Part shown: positions 1-12,097 of the stretch, piece by piece
Position numbering within the stretch: position 1 is the first letter of the stretch
Layout: each line of letters starts with the position of its first letter
Assembly: GCA_018806915.1 (NCBI GenBank)
Contig: JAGKQI010000079.1
Location: 1,267,001 to 1,331,000 of the forward strand
Direction: 5' to 3'
Source: Phytophthora colocasiae
Lineage: Eukaryota > Oomycota > Peronosporomycetes > Peronosporales > Peronosporaceae
DNA length: 64,000 nt
The notes under the pieces: generated by a model
The model's input: the letters and a program-made list of their open reading frames with translations, nothing else
Databases searched by the model: none
What the model was told of the DNA's origin: nothing
Made by a program: the position numbers and the translations under genes

Positions 1-469
1 AGTCTTGAGTACGAAACCAGAGTACGGAGCACCAATGCTACAACGTACATGAAGATCTTGAGGGTTGCGCGGGTGCGCGGCGTCCGGCGCGCGATACTTG
101 GTCTCTGCGGGTATACATTGTGAATCCTTGAACCATCCATCGTCGCGCTGGACGGTAACGGGATGAGGTCTCTCAGAGATACGTTCTTCTGAGAGACTTT
201 CCGCCAGAACTTAGGCACTCATCGTCGGGGAAAGTCCGGTGACCAGACAGAGTGTAGTTGACCTTCAGAGTTGTGCGCACTCTGAAGTACACTTCTGGTC
301 CTTTGGGCCCCTTTACAGTCAGGCGAAGGTTTATCCACAATCTTCCACAGATGTCGCACGGGTGTGGTCGCGTCCCAAAGTCCCTTTCGCTTATAACCCA
401 TAGTATAACCAATCACATCGTAACGTAATATCCACCTGTCGCTCGAAAATCGGAAATAACATCATGTCA
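1..469 (-). repeat. Partial 3' LTR of element A
   Basis: This matches the LTR ends at 12540-13018, 21600-22058 and (inverted) 37616-38090 and 53051-53530. The sense LTR starts TGACATGATG at 469 and continues off the left edge. It contains the U3-start ORF of 79 codons (412-173) that recurs in every LTR copy. TTATAA (391-396) and CCAAT (409-413) on the plus strand face the antisense ORF that begins at 525. Confidence 0.93.
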
Positions 470-483
470 ACCGCCCCTCCTGG
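470..483 (-). other. Polypurine tract of element A
   Basis: On the minus strand the bases just before the 3' LTR read CCAGGAGGGGCGGT. A G/A-rich run abutting the LTR start is the expected plus-strand primer site. The same tract precedes the LTRs at 22058, 37616 and 53051. Confidence 0.75.
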
Positions 484-524
484 TCACGATCCATCAGTGC
501 GGAACTTTCTCCAAGCTGTGTATC

Positions 525-1487
525 ATGGCCAGGCCTATCAAACATTCTGATAGACAGTTTTCAGAGCGTAGTGTAGCTGCAACTCTTTGCCAGTTACCTG
601 GTTTTCAGAGTCTCTGGTGTCCCGTCGCACAGTCTGATTCTGTCAGACTCAGAAACTTGAATTTGACTTGCCAAACAGGCGATCATTTTCAAAACTCCGT
701 CCTTTCGCTCATGACTGAGGAAACGAACGCTTCTCTGAGCTTAAACGCCCCACCGAATGGGGCGGCAGGCGACGCCACAGGCACTTGTCCTGCTTCGGCA
801 ACTGCCAATATGTCGCAGGGTGGAGATGTTGGTTCGGCCACATCGCCAGGTGGCAGCCCTAGCGCCCCAGCCCATGCATCCCAACCTACCGACTCACAGG
901 TCGATGGTCCGACTGAGGATCTCCCTGGTGATGACATGAACTCGGCCGGTGTTGGTGATCTCTCGCCACCAGTGGTTTCACGTGGGGAATCTCACTCTGA
1001 ATTCTCTGAGGGAACTCCTGGTGTCTTCAGACCGCGAGCCTTTGGTGCCCCACGGCTTTTGTCTAGGGAAGAGGTCGATCGGCTGTTTCGTCAGGGTCTG
1101 GTGACAACCACAGGGGATCAAGTCACGGCGTTGGGGGACTCTGATGTTCCCCAGAACTATATCGCTCCCAGCGTGAAGCCAGAGGGACGTGCCTTTCTGG
1201 TGAGTACCCCCGCGCGAGCTGAAGACTTCAGAAGAGGGCGCCACATAGCGAATGCGTACGGTGGCCCCTGTGTGCTCGTGGGTTACGAGGCACTTACTGA
1301 TGAAGACCTCCGGGAGCTGGAGCGAGTGATTCCAAGCTTCGACCCCACCGAAGTTGTGTCTCCGTGCGCCCAGACTCCAGACGTGCGTACTCTGGATGCT
1401 TTGACGTCGTCTGTGGATGTTCGCCGGGAACTATTATTCGCGCAGGCGTCTGGACGTCCTGGTACGCTTGTTCCAACGGGTATTTAG
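525..1487 (+). pseudogene. Antisense ORF (aORF), N-terminal third, truncated by deletion
   Basis: This encodes 320 residues opposite to the retrotransposon. About the first 300 match the start of the full aORF at 22114-25435: a 60-residue leader, a second in-frame Met at 711 (MTEETNAS) that could be the true start, a Ser/Gly/Pro-rich stretch, then an ordered segment around FLVSTPARAEDFRRGR. At about 1427-1440 homology stops and the reading frame runs into the antisense of the pol chromodomain, so the last 15-20 residues are not native. Relative to element C about 2.9 kb is missing. I recognise no domain, so the function is unknown. The start lies 55 bp from the LTR edge, so an LTR-borne promoter is the likely driver (inference). 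Confidence 0.75.
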
Positions 1488-4230
1488 AATCTTCTCCACT
1501 TCATACTCGCCGTTTTCAATATCAGGTTCCCAACTATCTTCTGGTAACAGGGCGGCGTCAAAATCATCATCTTCTGGAATCTGGAGTTCCGCCGTGGGTC
1601 GTCTGGGGAACAGAGCCCTTGGCTTCAGACGGCTCACATGGACCCAGGGGTTCACGCGGTAGCCGGTATCTTTAACCTTGAGTCGTACTCTGAAATCGTC
1701 CAGCATCTCTTCGATCCTGAAGGGTCCGTGCCACATGTGTGCTAGTTTTCTGCTCAGTCCCGTTTGTACCTTAGGGATGTAGAGCCATACAGCGTCGCCT
1801 ATAGTGAAGCCTGACTTCAGACGTTCTGATAACTCGTTCCACTTTCTGGTTTGTTCTTCAGACCGATTACGTTTTGCCTTCTTCTGGAGATCTTCGGCAC
1901 ATGCCAAAGCATAACTATAATCTCGTTGCATCTTCCTTCTCCACTCGTAAGCAGTTCGCTCCTGAGTCGTCGACGGCTTGGGTCCAAGCATAGTGGACAC
2001 CGTCCCGTGAGCATCCCAACCATGTACCAGGTAGAAAGGCGTTTCTAGACGGGTGGCGTCGAATGACGTATTCAGGGCGAACATCAGATGTTCAGCATGA
2101 TCATCCCAGTCACTTTGATCAGCTGCAGAGATATATGCCTTAATCGCGCGCACCACAGTCTGTACTGATCGCTCTTGCTGGCCGTTAGCTTGAGGCCGGT
2201 ACCCCAGCGTAGCTCGTTGTCTGCTGCCCAAAAGCTCTCTGAAACACTTGAACACCTCACTTATGAAGCGAGGATCTTGATCATGACGGATCAGAGAGCT
2301 AGCTCCAAAGTTTCTGAAAACGCGTTCCTCATAGGCCTCTGCTACATCTTGAGCAGTGGTGACACTCATTGGTTTGCACATTACGTATCCCGAAAACATA
2401 TCCTGGAACAGCAAGAGAAATGTGTTTCCACGTGCGGATTTCGGCATGTGTGTCACAAAATCCATAGACACCACTTCAAATGGCCGGCTGGGCTCAATAT
2501 TTCCAGGGGACGGTCCAGGATTTGGGGGTCGCCCCTTGCCACTGGCACAGTCTACGCATTCCTTCACAAATCTCTCCACATCGGCATACATACCCAACCA
2601 GTAAAATTCCGAACTCAACTTCTCAAAGGTTCTCCTGATTCCTTGATGCCCACCTTGGTAGTCTTCATGAGCATAGTGTAACAAGTCTGGATACAAGTCT
2701 CTGGGAACCACCAGTCTGAGTTCGTCAACATTGTCCCGGGGCCGCTCTCGAGTAGCGCGACTCAGGCGATATAGTACATCTCTAGAATCCAGAACGAAGT
2801 CCTCAGCAACTCTGGCAAGCTTCCTGACTCGGGGTCGTGGTAAATCTCCCACGTCATCTTTCAGAAACTTCATGAGTTCAACCAAGTACGGGTCCTGACT
2901 CTGATGCTCCTTGATCCGTCGCCAGCGTTCTGCCTGGAACTCCAAAGGTCCCAAAGGTTCTCGTTCGCCATCACCCTCAGGCAGATTAGCGTCAGGCGGA
3001 GCTTGGGCACGGGTTACAGCAATCAACACTCTGGCCGATCGAGGTAGGGGTGCGGATTCCGGATCAAAAACATTCTCAGACTCTGGTGACGCATTACGTT
3101 CTTCAGAGTCTGATATTTTTGACTCTTGAGCTTCCATGTCCGGGGCTGAGCAAGGCTTCATCAGTTTCTCATGAACTTTGGATACCAGTTGTAGGTGCAT
3201 GAGTTCATCCTCGTCTTGCACCTGCCAAGCTTCCCTAAGAGTCAAAGTCTTCGAGGTCAGGTAATCCGCTGCTTGGTTAAACTCGCGCTTCACATGCACC
3301 AACTTCAGAGTCCGAAACTTGGTTTTCAGAGACTCAAATTCGGCCAACCTCCGTTGCAAGTTGGGCTGATTGCAGTTGATCAGTCCCTGAGCCTGTTGTA
3401 TCGCGATGCGCGAATCTCCCACAACCATCAACTCCTGTATTCCGTGGTCGAGTGCCATCTTCAGACCATAATTCAGGCCACAGTATTCCGAGTCATTCAC
3501 CGTGACATCCGTCAGGGGAAACCCTCGGGCTTCCAGAACGCTCCACCCCGGGAGTTCCCAGAGTATACACCCACAGCTTCCCAGACGGGTAGACGTCTTT
3601 GCGGCACCATCAAAACTCAGAACATAGCCCTGATAATCTGCTTCCAGCATTTCCACACTGATAGGAACTGGCGGCTTGACTCGCCCCTTAACTGGGATCA
3701 GATTTTCAGAGACCTCGTCCAGATGCTCCCTGGGGGTAATGCCCGCACCGAGTATAGCTGGGAGTCCATCTTCGTCACGCTGTACCCGGCGGATCTCCAG
3801 GTTCCACTGCGACAACTTCATACCCCACTTGATGTTTCTGCCGTCGGTGGAGTTCGATGTCAGCAACCATTTCAGGACAGAGTATCTGGTATAGACCACA
3901 ATCACCGGACTTGACTCCACCAGAGCTCTGAAGTTTTCCAAAACTCTGAGGATCGCAATCACCTCTTTCTCAGCGATATGATACCTGAGTTCGGCATCGT
4001 TCAGTACACGACCCGTAAACCGGACTGGGTGTATTATTCCCTCATATTCTTGTCCCAAGACCGCTGAAGCAGCCCAAGGGTTCGCGTGCGGAATAACAAC
4101 AAACGGTCTGGTTCGATCTGGATGTCTGAGTAGTGGAGTAGAGACTATCTTGCGTTTCAGAATCTCGAACGCCTCTTTTGCACGAGTCAGGTCTCGTCCA
4201 GCACGGATCTGCTCGTCCGTCAGCTCATAA
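1434..4230 (-). pseudogene. pol of element A, 3' part: RNase H, second RNase H, integrase, truncated chromodomain
   Basis: The frame is open from about 4230 to 1434. It begins with a Ty3-type RNase H region whose usual catalytic DAS motif is replaced (PHANPWAAS). A second RNase HI-like domain follows with the D-E-D-D set (FDGAAK, SEYCGL, GDSR, NQAAD). The integrase has an HHCC finger (HYAHEDYQGGHQG ... CVDC), a DDE core (MDFV, HDQDP, NGQQERS) and a GPY/F-like module (HMWHGPFRI). The start of a chromodomain (GEYEVEKILNTRW) ends at 1434, where the internal deletion joins the antisense ORF remnant. Integrase inserts cDNA, and a chromodomain would tether it to histone marks. Integrase looks intact. 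The chromodomain has lost its second half. Confidence 0.88.
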
Positions 4231-5219
4231 AGGGTAGCAGAATAACTGGTAAATCCTCAATAAACTTGTTGTAATAATTGAGGCTTCCCATGAAACTCTG
4301 AACTCCCTTCAACGTGGACGGAAATGGCAGTTCTTCAACTCCTTTGACAATCTTAGGTGTTGCCCTCAGACCCTCGGCACTGATTTCGTGGGATAGGTAC
4401 GGTATCGACAACTTCCCGAACTCGCTCTTGGGCAAACTCACAGAAATGTTCCAATAGCGAAGCCTGAAAAGCAGGGCATTCAAATCGTCACATAATTGGT
4501 CCCAAGTCGGTGCTCCATGTGCGATGTCGTCGATGTATGAACTCCTCCCCAGGACTGGGCCCATGCATGTGGGGACGGGAATATTCCTCTGAAAGACAGT
4601 CATCTGACTTGTGAGGGTTGGTATCTCTGAAATCGGAGTATGGTTCTCAGAGTCTGAAAGATGTTTTTTTAGAGTCCTGAGGCTGGAGTTGCAGAAATTC
4701 CAGAACCTCCGCATCAACTTCAGCTTCTTCTTCTGGTGGCAGTCTCACGAACCCCCACAGGCAATTGTCTAACATAGCCTGATACACAAGAGGGGCGTTC
4801 TTCAGACCAAACGGCATCCTTACCCACTGAAAATGTCCAAACGGGCAAATGAAAGCTGATATCAGTCGTGCGCGCTCCGTCATCCTGATCGCCCAGAAAC
4901 CACTAGCCATGTCCAGGCTCATGAACCACATGGCAGCCTCAAAACCAATTAAGAGATCGTCAATAAGAGGTAGAGGGTAACGTGACAGTTGAATGAAGCC
5001 ATTCACGATGCGATAGTCGATGCACATCCGTATGTCAACACCATTCTTCTTGAGAACGATCACAATAGGAGATGCCCACGGGGAGTTGGAGTATTCGATC
5101 AAACCAGTTTCCAAGAGTTTCTTGAGAAGCTCGTACACCTTCAACATGAGATGAGGAGCGACGGATCTCGGACGTTGAGCTACCGGTTTGGCATCTCCCA
5201 CATCCAGATCACAGACCAC
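4220..5219 (-). pseudogene. pol of element A: reverse transcriptase, frameshifted
   Basis: This is an RNA-dependent DNA polymerase. The motifs in order are SPWASPIVIVLKKNGVD, CIDYR, LDMASGFW, MPFGLKNAP, SSYIDDI (the YxDD active site near 4520-4540) and FMGSLNYYNKFIEDL. An extra A in an A-run near 4665 shifts the frame between MPFGLKNA and YIDD, and a second indel near 4235 shifts it back, so the active-site segment is out of frame with the rest. The protein would not be made intact. Confidence 0.88.
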
Positions 5220-5300
5220 GCCCCTTGCCGGTGCGGGTGCTGCATTGCCATCTCCCAGGAATATTTTCCTGTGATACCTCAGAATATCGCGCAGTTTCTT

Positions 5301-6986
5301 CTACATTTCTGGGGTCGTCTTTCCTGGTTCTCCAACATCAGCGCTGTCGATATCACACTCTGGTGTCAATTCTTCCAGCTCAGGCAACATGACCAGTTGG
5401 TCACGTAATTGAGCGAGGAGTTCCGTGCCTTCTCGCATATATACACCCGGCTCCAAGTCCAATTCTTCATTCGAAACATTCATGCACCGCTCGTATTCCA
5501 CTCGTAATTTTTCCACAGGCGTTCCAGGCATCCCCTGAATGGGAATATCCCAGGATTCATCCATTAGGTCGAAATCGTCCGCGGGTAACTCAGGGGTCTG
5601 AGAGTCACCTAATAGACACTCAGGCTTTGAGTCAAGGACGTCACCGGCAATAACAACGGACGAGTCACCAGGGTCTGTATGTGGAGTACTTTCAGAGGAT
5701 GTTTCCAAATCTCTGGTATCTGTACTAATGTCCGCACTTCCCGTTGACTCACCGGAGCAACCATCCTCCGTCTGGGTGAATGCATCCAGGGCGAAGCGTA
5801 CTCGTTTCACGGTCGGTGGTGACTCTGGTTTCACGAACTGCACTCGAGCGTTGTCAAACCTTGGACGTTGCAGTATTTCAGTAGGCCATGGGTAGTCCGG
5901 GCGATCTACACACGGGGGCTGCGGCATCAGAGCCTCCAACTCCGCCTCTCTCTTCATACGTTTCTTAGTTTCTGATGACGGGGTGCTTTCCAGAATCAGA
6001 ACCTCCCAATCACGATAGGCAGCGGAACCTGGACGCACGAAACGTCCATGCCTTGGGAAGAAACCATATTCCACAATCCTTGCGACATCAGAAAGTTCAT
6101 TGACCCACGTGTTTTTATCAGAGATGTTTACCACGCGAACGGCCACGGGCCAAGATCGGGCCGCATAGATCAGCTGGGTAACCCAGCGGTCACCGCGTCC
6201 GGCCCACACGACTTCCCTTTGGGGGTTCGTTGGCCCATAGTCAATTCGGACAACAAATTCTTCGCCCGGACTCAGAAGAACAGCCTCGCATGGTCTAACC
6301 GACCTGTTACGACCAATGTGATCACCAGGTTCCCAATTACACATCATCACCACTACCTCGTCTGGCAACGACACCAGACCTTCACGAGCACTAATTCTCA
6401 CTCCAGCAGCAAACATAAAACCCATTCCCAGAAGCACGTCAATTCCTTCACCGATATTCGCGACCCAAACATCCACAATATATACCACTCTTGGCCCAAG
6501 CGTCAATTTGATCTCAGCGCTGGCACCAATATATGTTGGGACACCACCCATTCCTGACACCTTGGTCTGCTTGTGAGACTTAAGTCTGAGTCCGAGCTTA
6601 CGCGCAAAGTCGTAACTCAGAATATTTATGGTCGCACCAGTATCCAAGAGAATCTTGGTCCGATGGTCATTCACAGCACCATACACCATCACCACATCCC
6701 TCTTTGACCGATCAGGGTAGTTATCTTCCCACCAGCCATAACACTCGCCATCCTTCAACCTGAACGACACTGAGTCGTCTGGTGTCGGGTCGGCGTCGTC
6801 GGCGATCTCAGGTAGCTCGTTCCCTGAGTTTCCAGAAGGTATGGTCGATTCTTGGGCAAAAGCAGTCATGCATTGTTGAGTGCTATCGTGAATCTTTCTC
6901 AGCTCTGGCCCTACACACACTAGAACACACAACTCTGGGGTAACGCCATGCCCGGCGCGTTTCGGATCCCCATCCGACGGGCATAT
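5301..6986 (-). pseudogene. pol of element A: aspartic protease and linker
   Basis: This is a retroviral-type protease with the catalytic LLDTGATINIL near 6640 and a distal hydrophobic-Gly motif DVLLGMGF. A long acidic, low-complexity linker follows, running to the RT. In the related copies pol starts on an ATG overlapping the gag2 stop. Here that ATG is ATA (6986-6984), so the first usable Met is at 6932 (MCVLVCVGPEL). A GAG to TAG change ends the frame at 5301. RT continues in the same frame after it. The protease would act on the Gag and Pol precursors in the particle. Confidence 0.87.
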
Positions 6987-8116
6987 TAGTTTAACGGCTT
7001 CCCAGAGTCTGCCTCATCACTCAGGAGTTTCTCCCGTAGGTGGTTCGGCATGTCCTTGAGTGCACCTTGTCGAGCGAGTTGCTTGAGTGCTTCCAGAGTT
7101 TTCAGATCTTCACAGGGTTTTCCAGGGTGTAGTCTTCCACATACTTCACAGGGTGGCATCCGACACATTCGACTCGGGTGTCCCTTTTCCTGACATCGGT
7201 CACACGTGACGTCTCTCCAGCAATCATCCTCTGAGTGTCCTGAGCGTTGACACTTTTCACAGAACTTGTTCCAGTAGCCACCATTTTCATGACGCCTTTG
7301 GTGGAACCCCTGACCTGACGATCCAGACGGGGACTGGGGCGGCGGACGCCATCCCATGTTATCCATCACTCGATATACTTCATTCGTCAGAGTCTGCGTC
7401 CAATCTGCACTTGGTGGAGCCTTCGAATTGTTCGAAAATGCCTGTGCAGTACTTTCATCGCGGGTAGACTCTGAAGTCGCACTTGGAGTTCTGGAATCAC
7501 CTGTCTGATCTCTGGTATCCTGATTGGATTTCAGAGATTCTTTATGATTTTCGGAGTTGTCAGAGTCATAGTCTTCAGAATCCATATCTCTTGCGACATA
7601 AGTCCGATGCACACGCTTGGGCTTGAACTGTCCTCGCGGAATATTGTCAGCCCGGAAGTCTCGAGACTTGGCAGGGGTCATTTCTTGGTCACCAGTTCGC
7701 CACACATCTTCATCTTGCTGCAACGCATATTCCAAGTCTGAAATTCGTCGAAATCTCTGACCTTGCAGCGACGTTTTCAGGCGTGCATCCTTAAGCTTCG
7801 TGATGAATCGCAGTACATGCTTCTCAAGACGCTTGGACGACTTCCGGAAATCGATGTCAGCTTTTCCAGCGGCAGAATTAAGTCGGTAGAAAAATTCAAG
7901 CGGAGTCTCAGAGTCTTTCATAGCCATAGTGAAGTATCTCTCAGAATACGATGACCGAGCTTTGCAATAACGTTTCTTGAACTCTGAAGACAGCTCTTTC
8001 CAGTCACGGGACACACTTTTGGGGAGCTGGTTAAACCAGTCTCGCGCAGACACGGGGAGCTTCAATTTAAGTTCCTGGATGCGCGTCTTAGTCGACCATC
8101 CTCCCTGAGAAGCCAT
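6986..8116 (-). CDS. gag: gag2: retrotransposon Gag domain with three Cys/His knuckles
   Basis: This encodes 376 residues from ATG 8116 (MASQGGWSTK). A retrotransposon gag domain occupies about residues 1-130 (ARDWFNQLP, WKELSSEFKKRY, ETPLEFFYRLN). An acidic Ser-rich hinge follows, then a nucleocapsid region with two CX2CX4HX4C knuckles (CEKCQRSGHSEDDC, CDRCQEKGHPSRMC) and a CX2CX3HX4C variant (CEVCGRLHPGKPC). Homology to gag domains (WWERF) continues upstream of this ATG in the same frame, so the biological product is probably a fusion with gag1 by frameshifting, or the frame was broken ancestrally. It packages RNA into virus-like particles. This is the only intact gag2 in the window. Confidence 0.88.
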   Translation of the reverse strand: MASQGGWSTKTRIQELKLKLPVSARDWFNQLPKSVSRDWKELSSEFKKRYCKARSSYSERYFTMAMKDSETPLEFFYRLNSAAGKADIDFRKSSKRLEKHVLRFITKLKDARLKTSLQGQRFRRISDLEYALQQDEDVWRTGDQEMTPAKSRDFRADNIPRGQFKPKRVHRTYVARDMDSEDYDSDNSENHKESLKSNQDTRDQTGDSRTPSATSESTRDESTAQAFSNNSKAPPSADWTQTLTNEVYRVMDNMGWRPPPQSPSGSSGQGFHQRRHENGGYWNKFCEKCQRSGHSEDDCWRDVTCDRCQEKGHPSRMCRMPPCEVCGRLHPGKPCEDLKTLEALKQLARQGALKDMPNHLREKLLSDEADSGKPLN

Positions 8117-11100
8117 ATTCGTAAACCGTTCCCACCAGTGGACACGTTCCCTGAGCGTAGCTCTGGGTCGAATTCTCCAAGGTTGTTAGAGTTCATGAAC
8201 GGCCTTAGTGTCAGAAGTGTGGTTCCGGCCTGCGCTTGAGTGGCTGCTGTCAGATTTACCACTTCCCCTGGTTCCGAGCTCTCTGATGACGAGCTCGCAG
8301 AGTCTGAGCTCGAGTCATCAGAGTCTCCGCCAGAGTCTGGCGCTCTACCATGACGTTTCTCTCTGCGGGACGCTCTTCGGTCTCCATTAGGCCGTCTAGC
8401 TTCAGTTTTCTGAGGCGGGTCTCGTCTCGGAGTAGACGCACGTCTAGTATCACCCTTGGCCACTGTCACCGGGATCACTTGAGTCACTTGAGCGGTCGTA
8501 GCGGTAGTAGCGACGCCATTCCTCTCAGCCTTCACTCGCTTCGTCCCCGTGCTTCGTGCAGGGGTGCCCTGCTGGAAGGTCGCAACCTCTCGAGATTCCG
8601 TCTTGAGGACCGGTGAATGTGACATGGGTTCAACCCCAACCCTACTTGCGTCACTTCTGATTTCCGACCCTGATACTGGATACATAGTTGCAGCTTCAGG
8701 GTTGCCGGTATGTAACACTTGGTTTGCAGTTGCTGAATCAGGGTGACCGACCCTTCGCGCCTCTTGAACTTGGGATAATGTCGCTCGAAGGTTTCTCAAT
8801 TGACCGGCTTGGAACCGTTGCATGTTCTGAGAACTTTCTTTCTCCCTGTCGCGCTCGGCTTCCATGACTTTCATTCGCTGCTGTAAGGCTTCCATTTGAG
8901 AATTCCAGTCTCGTTTCATCTCGTCAGTCGCACGTGCACGTTCGGCCTCAGTCTCAGCCTCTCTTTGTCGCCAGCGTTCAGTAAACTCTGATTCCAGACG
9001 TTGGTTTTCAGAGTTCCAGAGCTCCGTTTTCAGAGTTTCCAACTCTGCCGCGCTGCGATTCCTGAGTTTGCTCTCAGATACCAGACTTCTCCGTTCTTCG
9101 GCGTCGTTAGCACGTCTCTCAGCCTCCAGCCTCGCGTTTTCTGACTTCAGCAAGCGCCCAGTGAGCGTCTGAATCTCGCGTCTTGCCTCCAAGTCACGTT
9201 TTCCCGACGACGATCGCGTTCCATGGACTCCAAGCGTTCTCGGGCCAAGAACTCCATCTGCGCTTGCTCCATCCGGCTTTGCCACTCCTGCTGTTGCCTC
9301 ATGACGTTCAACTCGATCTGGGCAGGTCCTGATCTCTGAGAACTTCGAGCTTCAGACTTCGTACGACTCGACGCGATGGAACTCAAACGTCGGGACGGTG
9401 GTCTCGGAAGGTCTTCACTCTTCACACTTTGGCGGTGGCTCTGGTGACTTTCGCTTTGGGTGGAGGCAGATACAGGCAGGATCTCCGGAGACAATTGTTT
9501 GAAATCCCGTAAAGAACTTCCGACAGACACCTGGTTTCCAGACCCCGCACCCGGCACCTCTGGTCTCTCTTCCGGCATGTCGACATCCTCGGACTCTGGT
9601 TTCACTGGTAACAGCGTTCGCGTCACTTGGATCCCCATGCCTTCAGAGACTGTTCCTCCTACATCAGCGCCTTGAGCGATTAACGCCAGACTTCCTGTGG
9701 GCGGCGGCATATGTGATGCCGCCCCTCGACTCATGGACATCAAGGACGAGTCCGTAGAGCTTCCGCGTGAAGTCTGGAATCCCGACGACTGGTCATCCGA
9801 GGTCCCAATGACACTGGGAATTGGTACATCCGACATCCGAGTCTGAGAGATGCTGTGATCTTCGGACATTGGATTTTCAGACTCCGGTCGCGTGTTATCA
9901 GAGCGACTCTCGTACTGCGGCAGTGAAGACAGCGATGGCGTCGATAAAGCTGACGGTGTCGACGGGATTTGTGGGCGCGGCGGTCTCTGCTGTAAGCGCT
10001 TGGACTGCGGCGGCTCGTCACTGCTGGAACCATCAGAGCTGTGCGTCACTCGGAGTCCGGTTACCCGGAGTCGCATGATCAGCCGTTGTCCTTGTAGGTC
10101 AGCATTTTCGTCAGGTAATACACCGTTTGCTTCGTTCTTGCCAGCTGTGTCTTCTTGCTTCATGCTTTCTGGGAGTCGGCAAACTTGTAACCTGGCGGTC
10201 ACTGTGGCCCACTCAACCAATTCTACTGCGAGTCGACTCTGAAGTTCGGACGCCACACTACGTACTTGAGACCCAACGACGGCTGACGCCTGCGTCTGGG
10301 GCCAGGTTGGGAGGAGATTCTGGAATTCAAATCCTGCCTCGTACAACATTGTCTGAAGAACAGCCACACACTCCGGTGCTGTCAACGTGCTCATCGGAAT
10401 CTCAACATAAGATAGGTCTTGGATCCAACCAAAACCATGACGCCTCGCGTGAAACTCGGAGATCCACATATCCTCGGGGAAAACGGAGGAACATCGCCAC
10501 TTGATGTAGTCGCCGGTCGCTGCAGCAGCTTTCTGGAAAGCATCAGCACTAGGCTTCATCGTCGGCCACATATACTCGATGCTTGGCGGGACGACCTTGC
10601 CTGTGTCCATATCTCTCCAACGGCGGAACTCACGACGCACATACCTCAGAGCTCGTTCTCCGTCAAGCGAATCAGCTCTCCCAGACTCATCAGACGGTGT
10701 CTTCAGAGACTCTTCGGACTTAATCGCCATGTCATCAGACATTGGGGCGTCTTCAGACTTCGGGGACCGTGGAACACGTTCTTCAGAGTGTCCGGGTTCT
10801 GTTTTCACTTCGTCCACGGACTGGCCGGAAGTTGCCGAATCTGAACGCAGATCGATCACTTCCGGGGACTCAACCATATCGGCGCCTCCCTCAGACGCCT
10901 CATCACCACCCTCGCGGGCAGTGGTCGCCTCGTCACCAGAAGCTTCGACTTCTGACGGGCCTTCAGAACCTTGTTCACCAGGGACAGCAGGTGTCTCTTG
11001 AGCTTCTGGTTCCTCATCAGGCTGGTCTTCGACCGCCGGTTCTGGGACGCTCACATTATCAGCTGCCTTCTTCTCTCGCGCAGCTTTCCTCTTCTCGCGA

Positions 11101-11231
11101 GCCGCCTTCTGGATAGCATCCAAGTCTGGTTGCTCTTCAGGCGACAAACCTTGTAGACGCTTGGATTGACGTGTCGGAATGCTCCGACCACGACCACGGC
11201 GTCCTCCTCTCGTAGATCCTGGCGTAGCCAT
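8062..11231 (-). pseudogene. gag1: N-terminal Gag polyprotein, one frameshift
   Basis: The start MATPGSTRGG (11231) was chosen over the upstream MISPDL because the RGG/Arg-rich N-terminus is conserved and a similar basic, Gly-rich start is seen in element B. In order: basic NLS-like region; acidic Glu/Ser region holding a VIDL motif; conserved domain (ALRYVRREFRRWRDM ... WISEFHARRHGFG ... VLQTMLYEAGF); a disordered Ser/Pro region with several (V/I/L)KxE motifs; a coiled coil of about 190 residues; and an Asp/Ser-rich tail. A 1-nt deletion near 9200, at the start of the coiled coil, puts the remainder (9285-8062) in another frame. The conserved domain is also present in element B. I do not recognise it beyond calling it Gag-related. 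Confidence 0.8.
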
Positions 11232-11304
11232 CTTGAATATAGACGCTTGACAGGAAACTTTCTCTTCTTGTACTCTCAAATCCGGTGATATCACGATTCC
11301 AAAG

Positions 11305-11322
11305 ATCCGGGCACGCGCACCA
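11305..11322 (-). other. Primer-binding site (18 nt) of element A
   Basis: Two bases after the 5' LTR end the minus strand reads TGGTGCGCGTGCCCGGAT. This complements a tRNA 3' end back to position 59. The next bases are unrelated to a tRNA. This is the classical length set by the reverse-transcription block at m1A58. Element F has the same type; elements B and E have a longer match. Confidence 0.85.
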
Positions 11323-11906
11323 GTTGTCGCGAAGTCGGTGAAACTTTGGTCCCGGAGCAGGGGGCGTATAGTGAACCCTAGTTATACGACTACTGAAAAA
11401 GGGTTTTCAGAGCCGTACAACGGTAGGTTGGCGTGTGGTACCTTGCGGTATCCTCGTGGGTTCGTTGTCTTCGGAAATATGACCCTCGCCGGAGTCTGAG
11501 AGTGTGTTGTGAAGAGAAGTAGGGGTTCCCTTGGAGTCTGGTGTCGGTATTCAGGAAATCCTTCCAGGAGCGTTCGGGAGTCAGGATCTCTGGGAACCAA
11601 AATGGTTTCCAGGAAGTCGGCGGTCGGAAAGAGGTTACTATACCAGAGAAAGTCTGAAATCGGTGTCTGAATATCACAAATCCAGAACCGAGATACCTGA
11701 CTTTCAGAGATAAACAACTAATATTCAGAGTTCGAAAAAATACAAATATATACAGCCGTTCTTATTCTTTCTAGGCCCTTGAACGGTGGGCTAACACTCC
11801 AGGTCAACTAGGGACTTGCTACCAGACACCTGGTCTGTCTGGTATCCCTTTACGTTCGCGCACCACCCTCTTATATAGAGGGAAAATATAAACCAATACA
11901 ATCGGC

Positions 11907-11914
11907 TATATATA
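11907..11914 (-). promoter_or_regulatory. LTR TATA box, element A
   Basis: TATATATA lies in the LTR about 580 bp before its 3' end. A perfect palindrome with CCCTCT/AGAGGG arms (11866-11882) follows 25 bp downstream, where transcription would be expected to start. It is conserved in all four complete LTRs. Confidence 0.5.
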
Positions 11915-12061
11915 ACAGTCTACCTTGCACTCTGAAAACGGCTGTCTAGTTTCCAGAGCCTGTCCAAACGATCAATATGAAATGGGCTACCGCTATAGAC
12001 AAAACAAACGACCCAACTAGGATATGGAATAGGCGGGTCCTTTCAGGTCTCTACGTTACCT

Positions 12062-12097
12062 GATCTCCACCTAAGGGGATTGAATTTGGTGGAGATC
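12062..12097. other. LTR palindrome with 10-bp perfect stem
   Basis: GATCTCCACC and GGTGGAGATC flank a 16-nt spacer. The element lies upstream of the TATA box, so it is in U3. The equivalents at 38529-38564 and 53963-53998 keep the pairing with an A-T to G-C exchange. Confidence 0.6.

Noticed and set aside
12062..12097. Palindrome as an intrinsic terminator
   Set aside because: It lies upstream of the TATA box, has no T-run, and the setting is eukaryotic.
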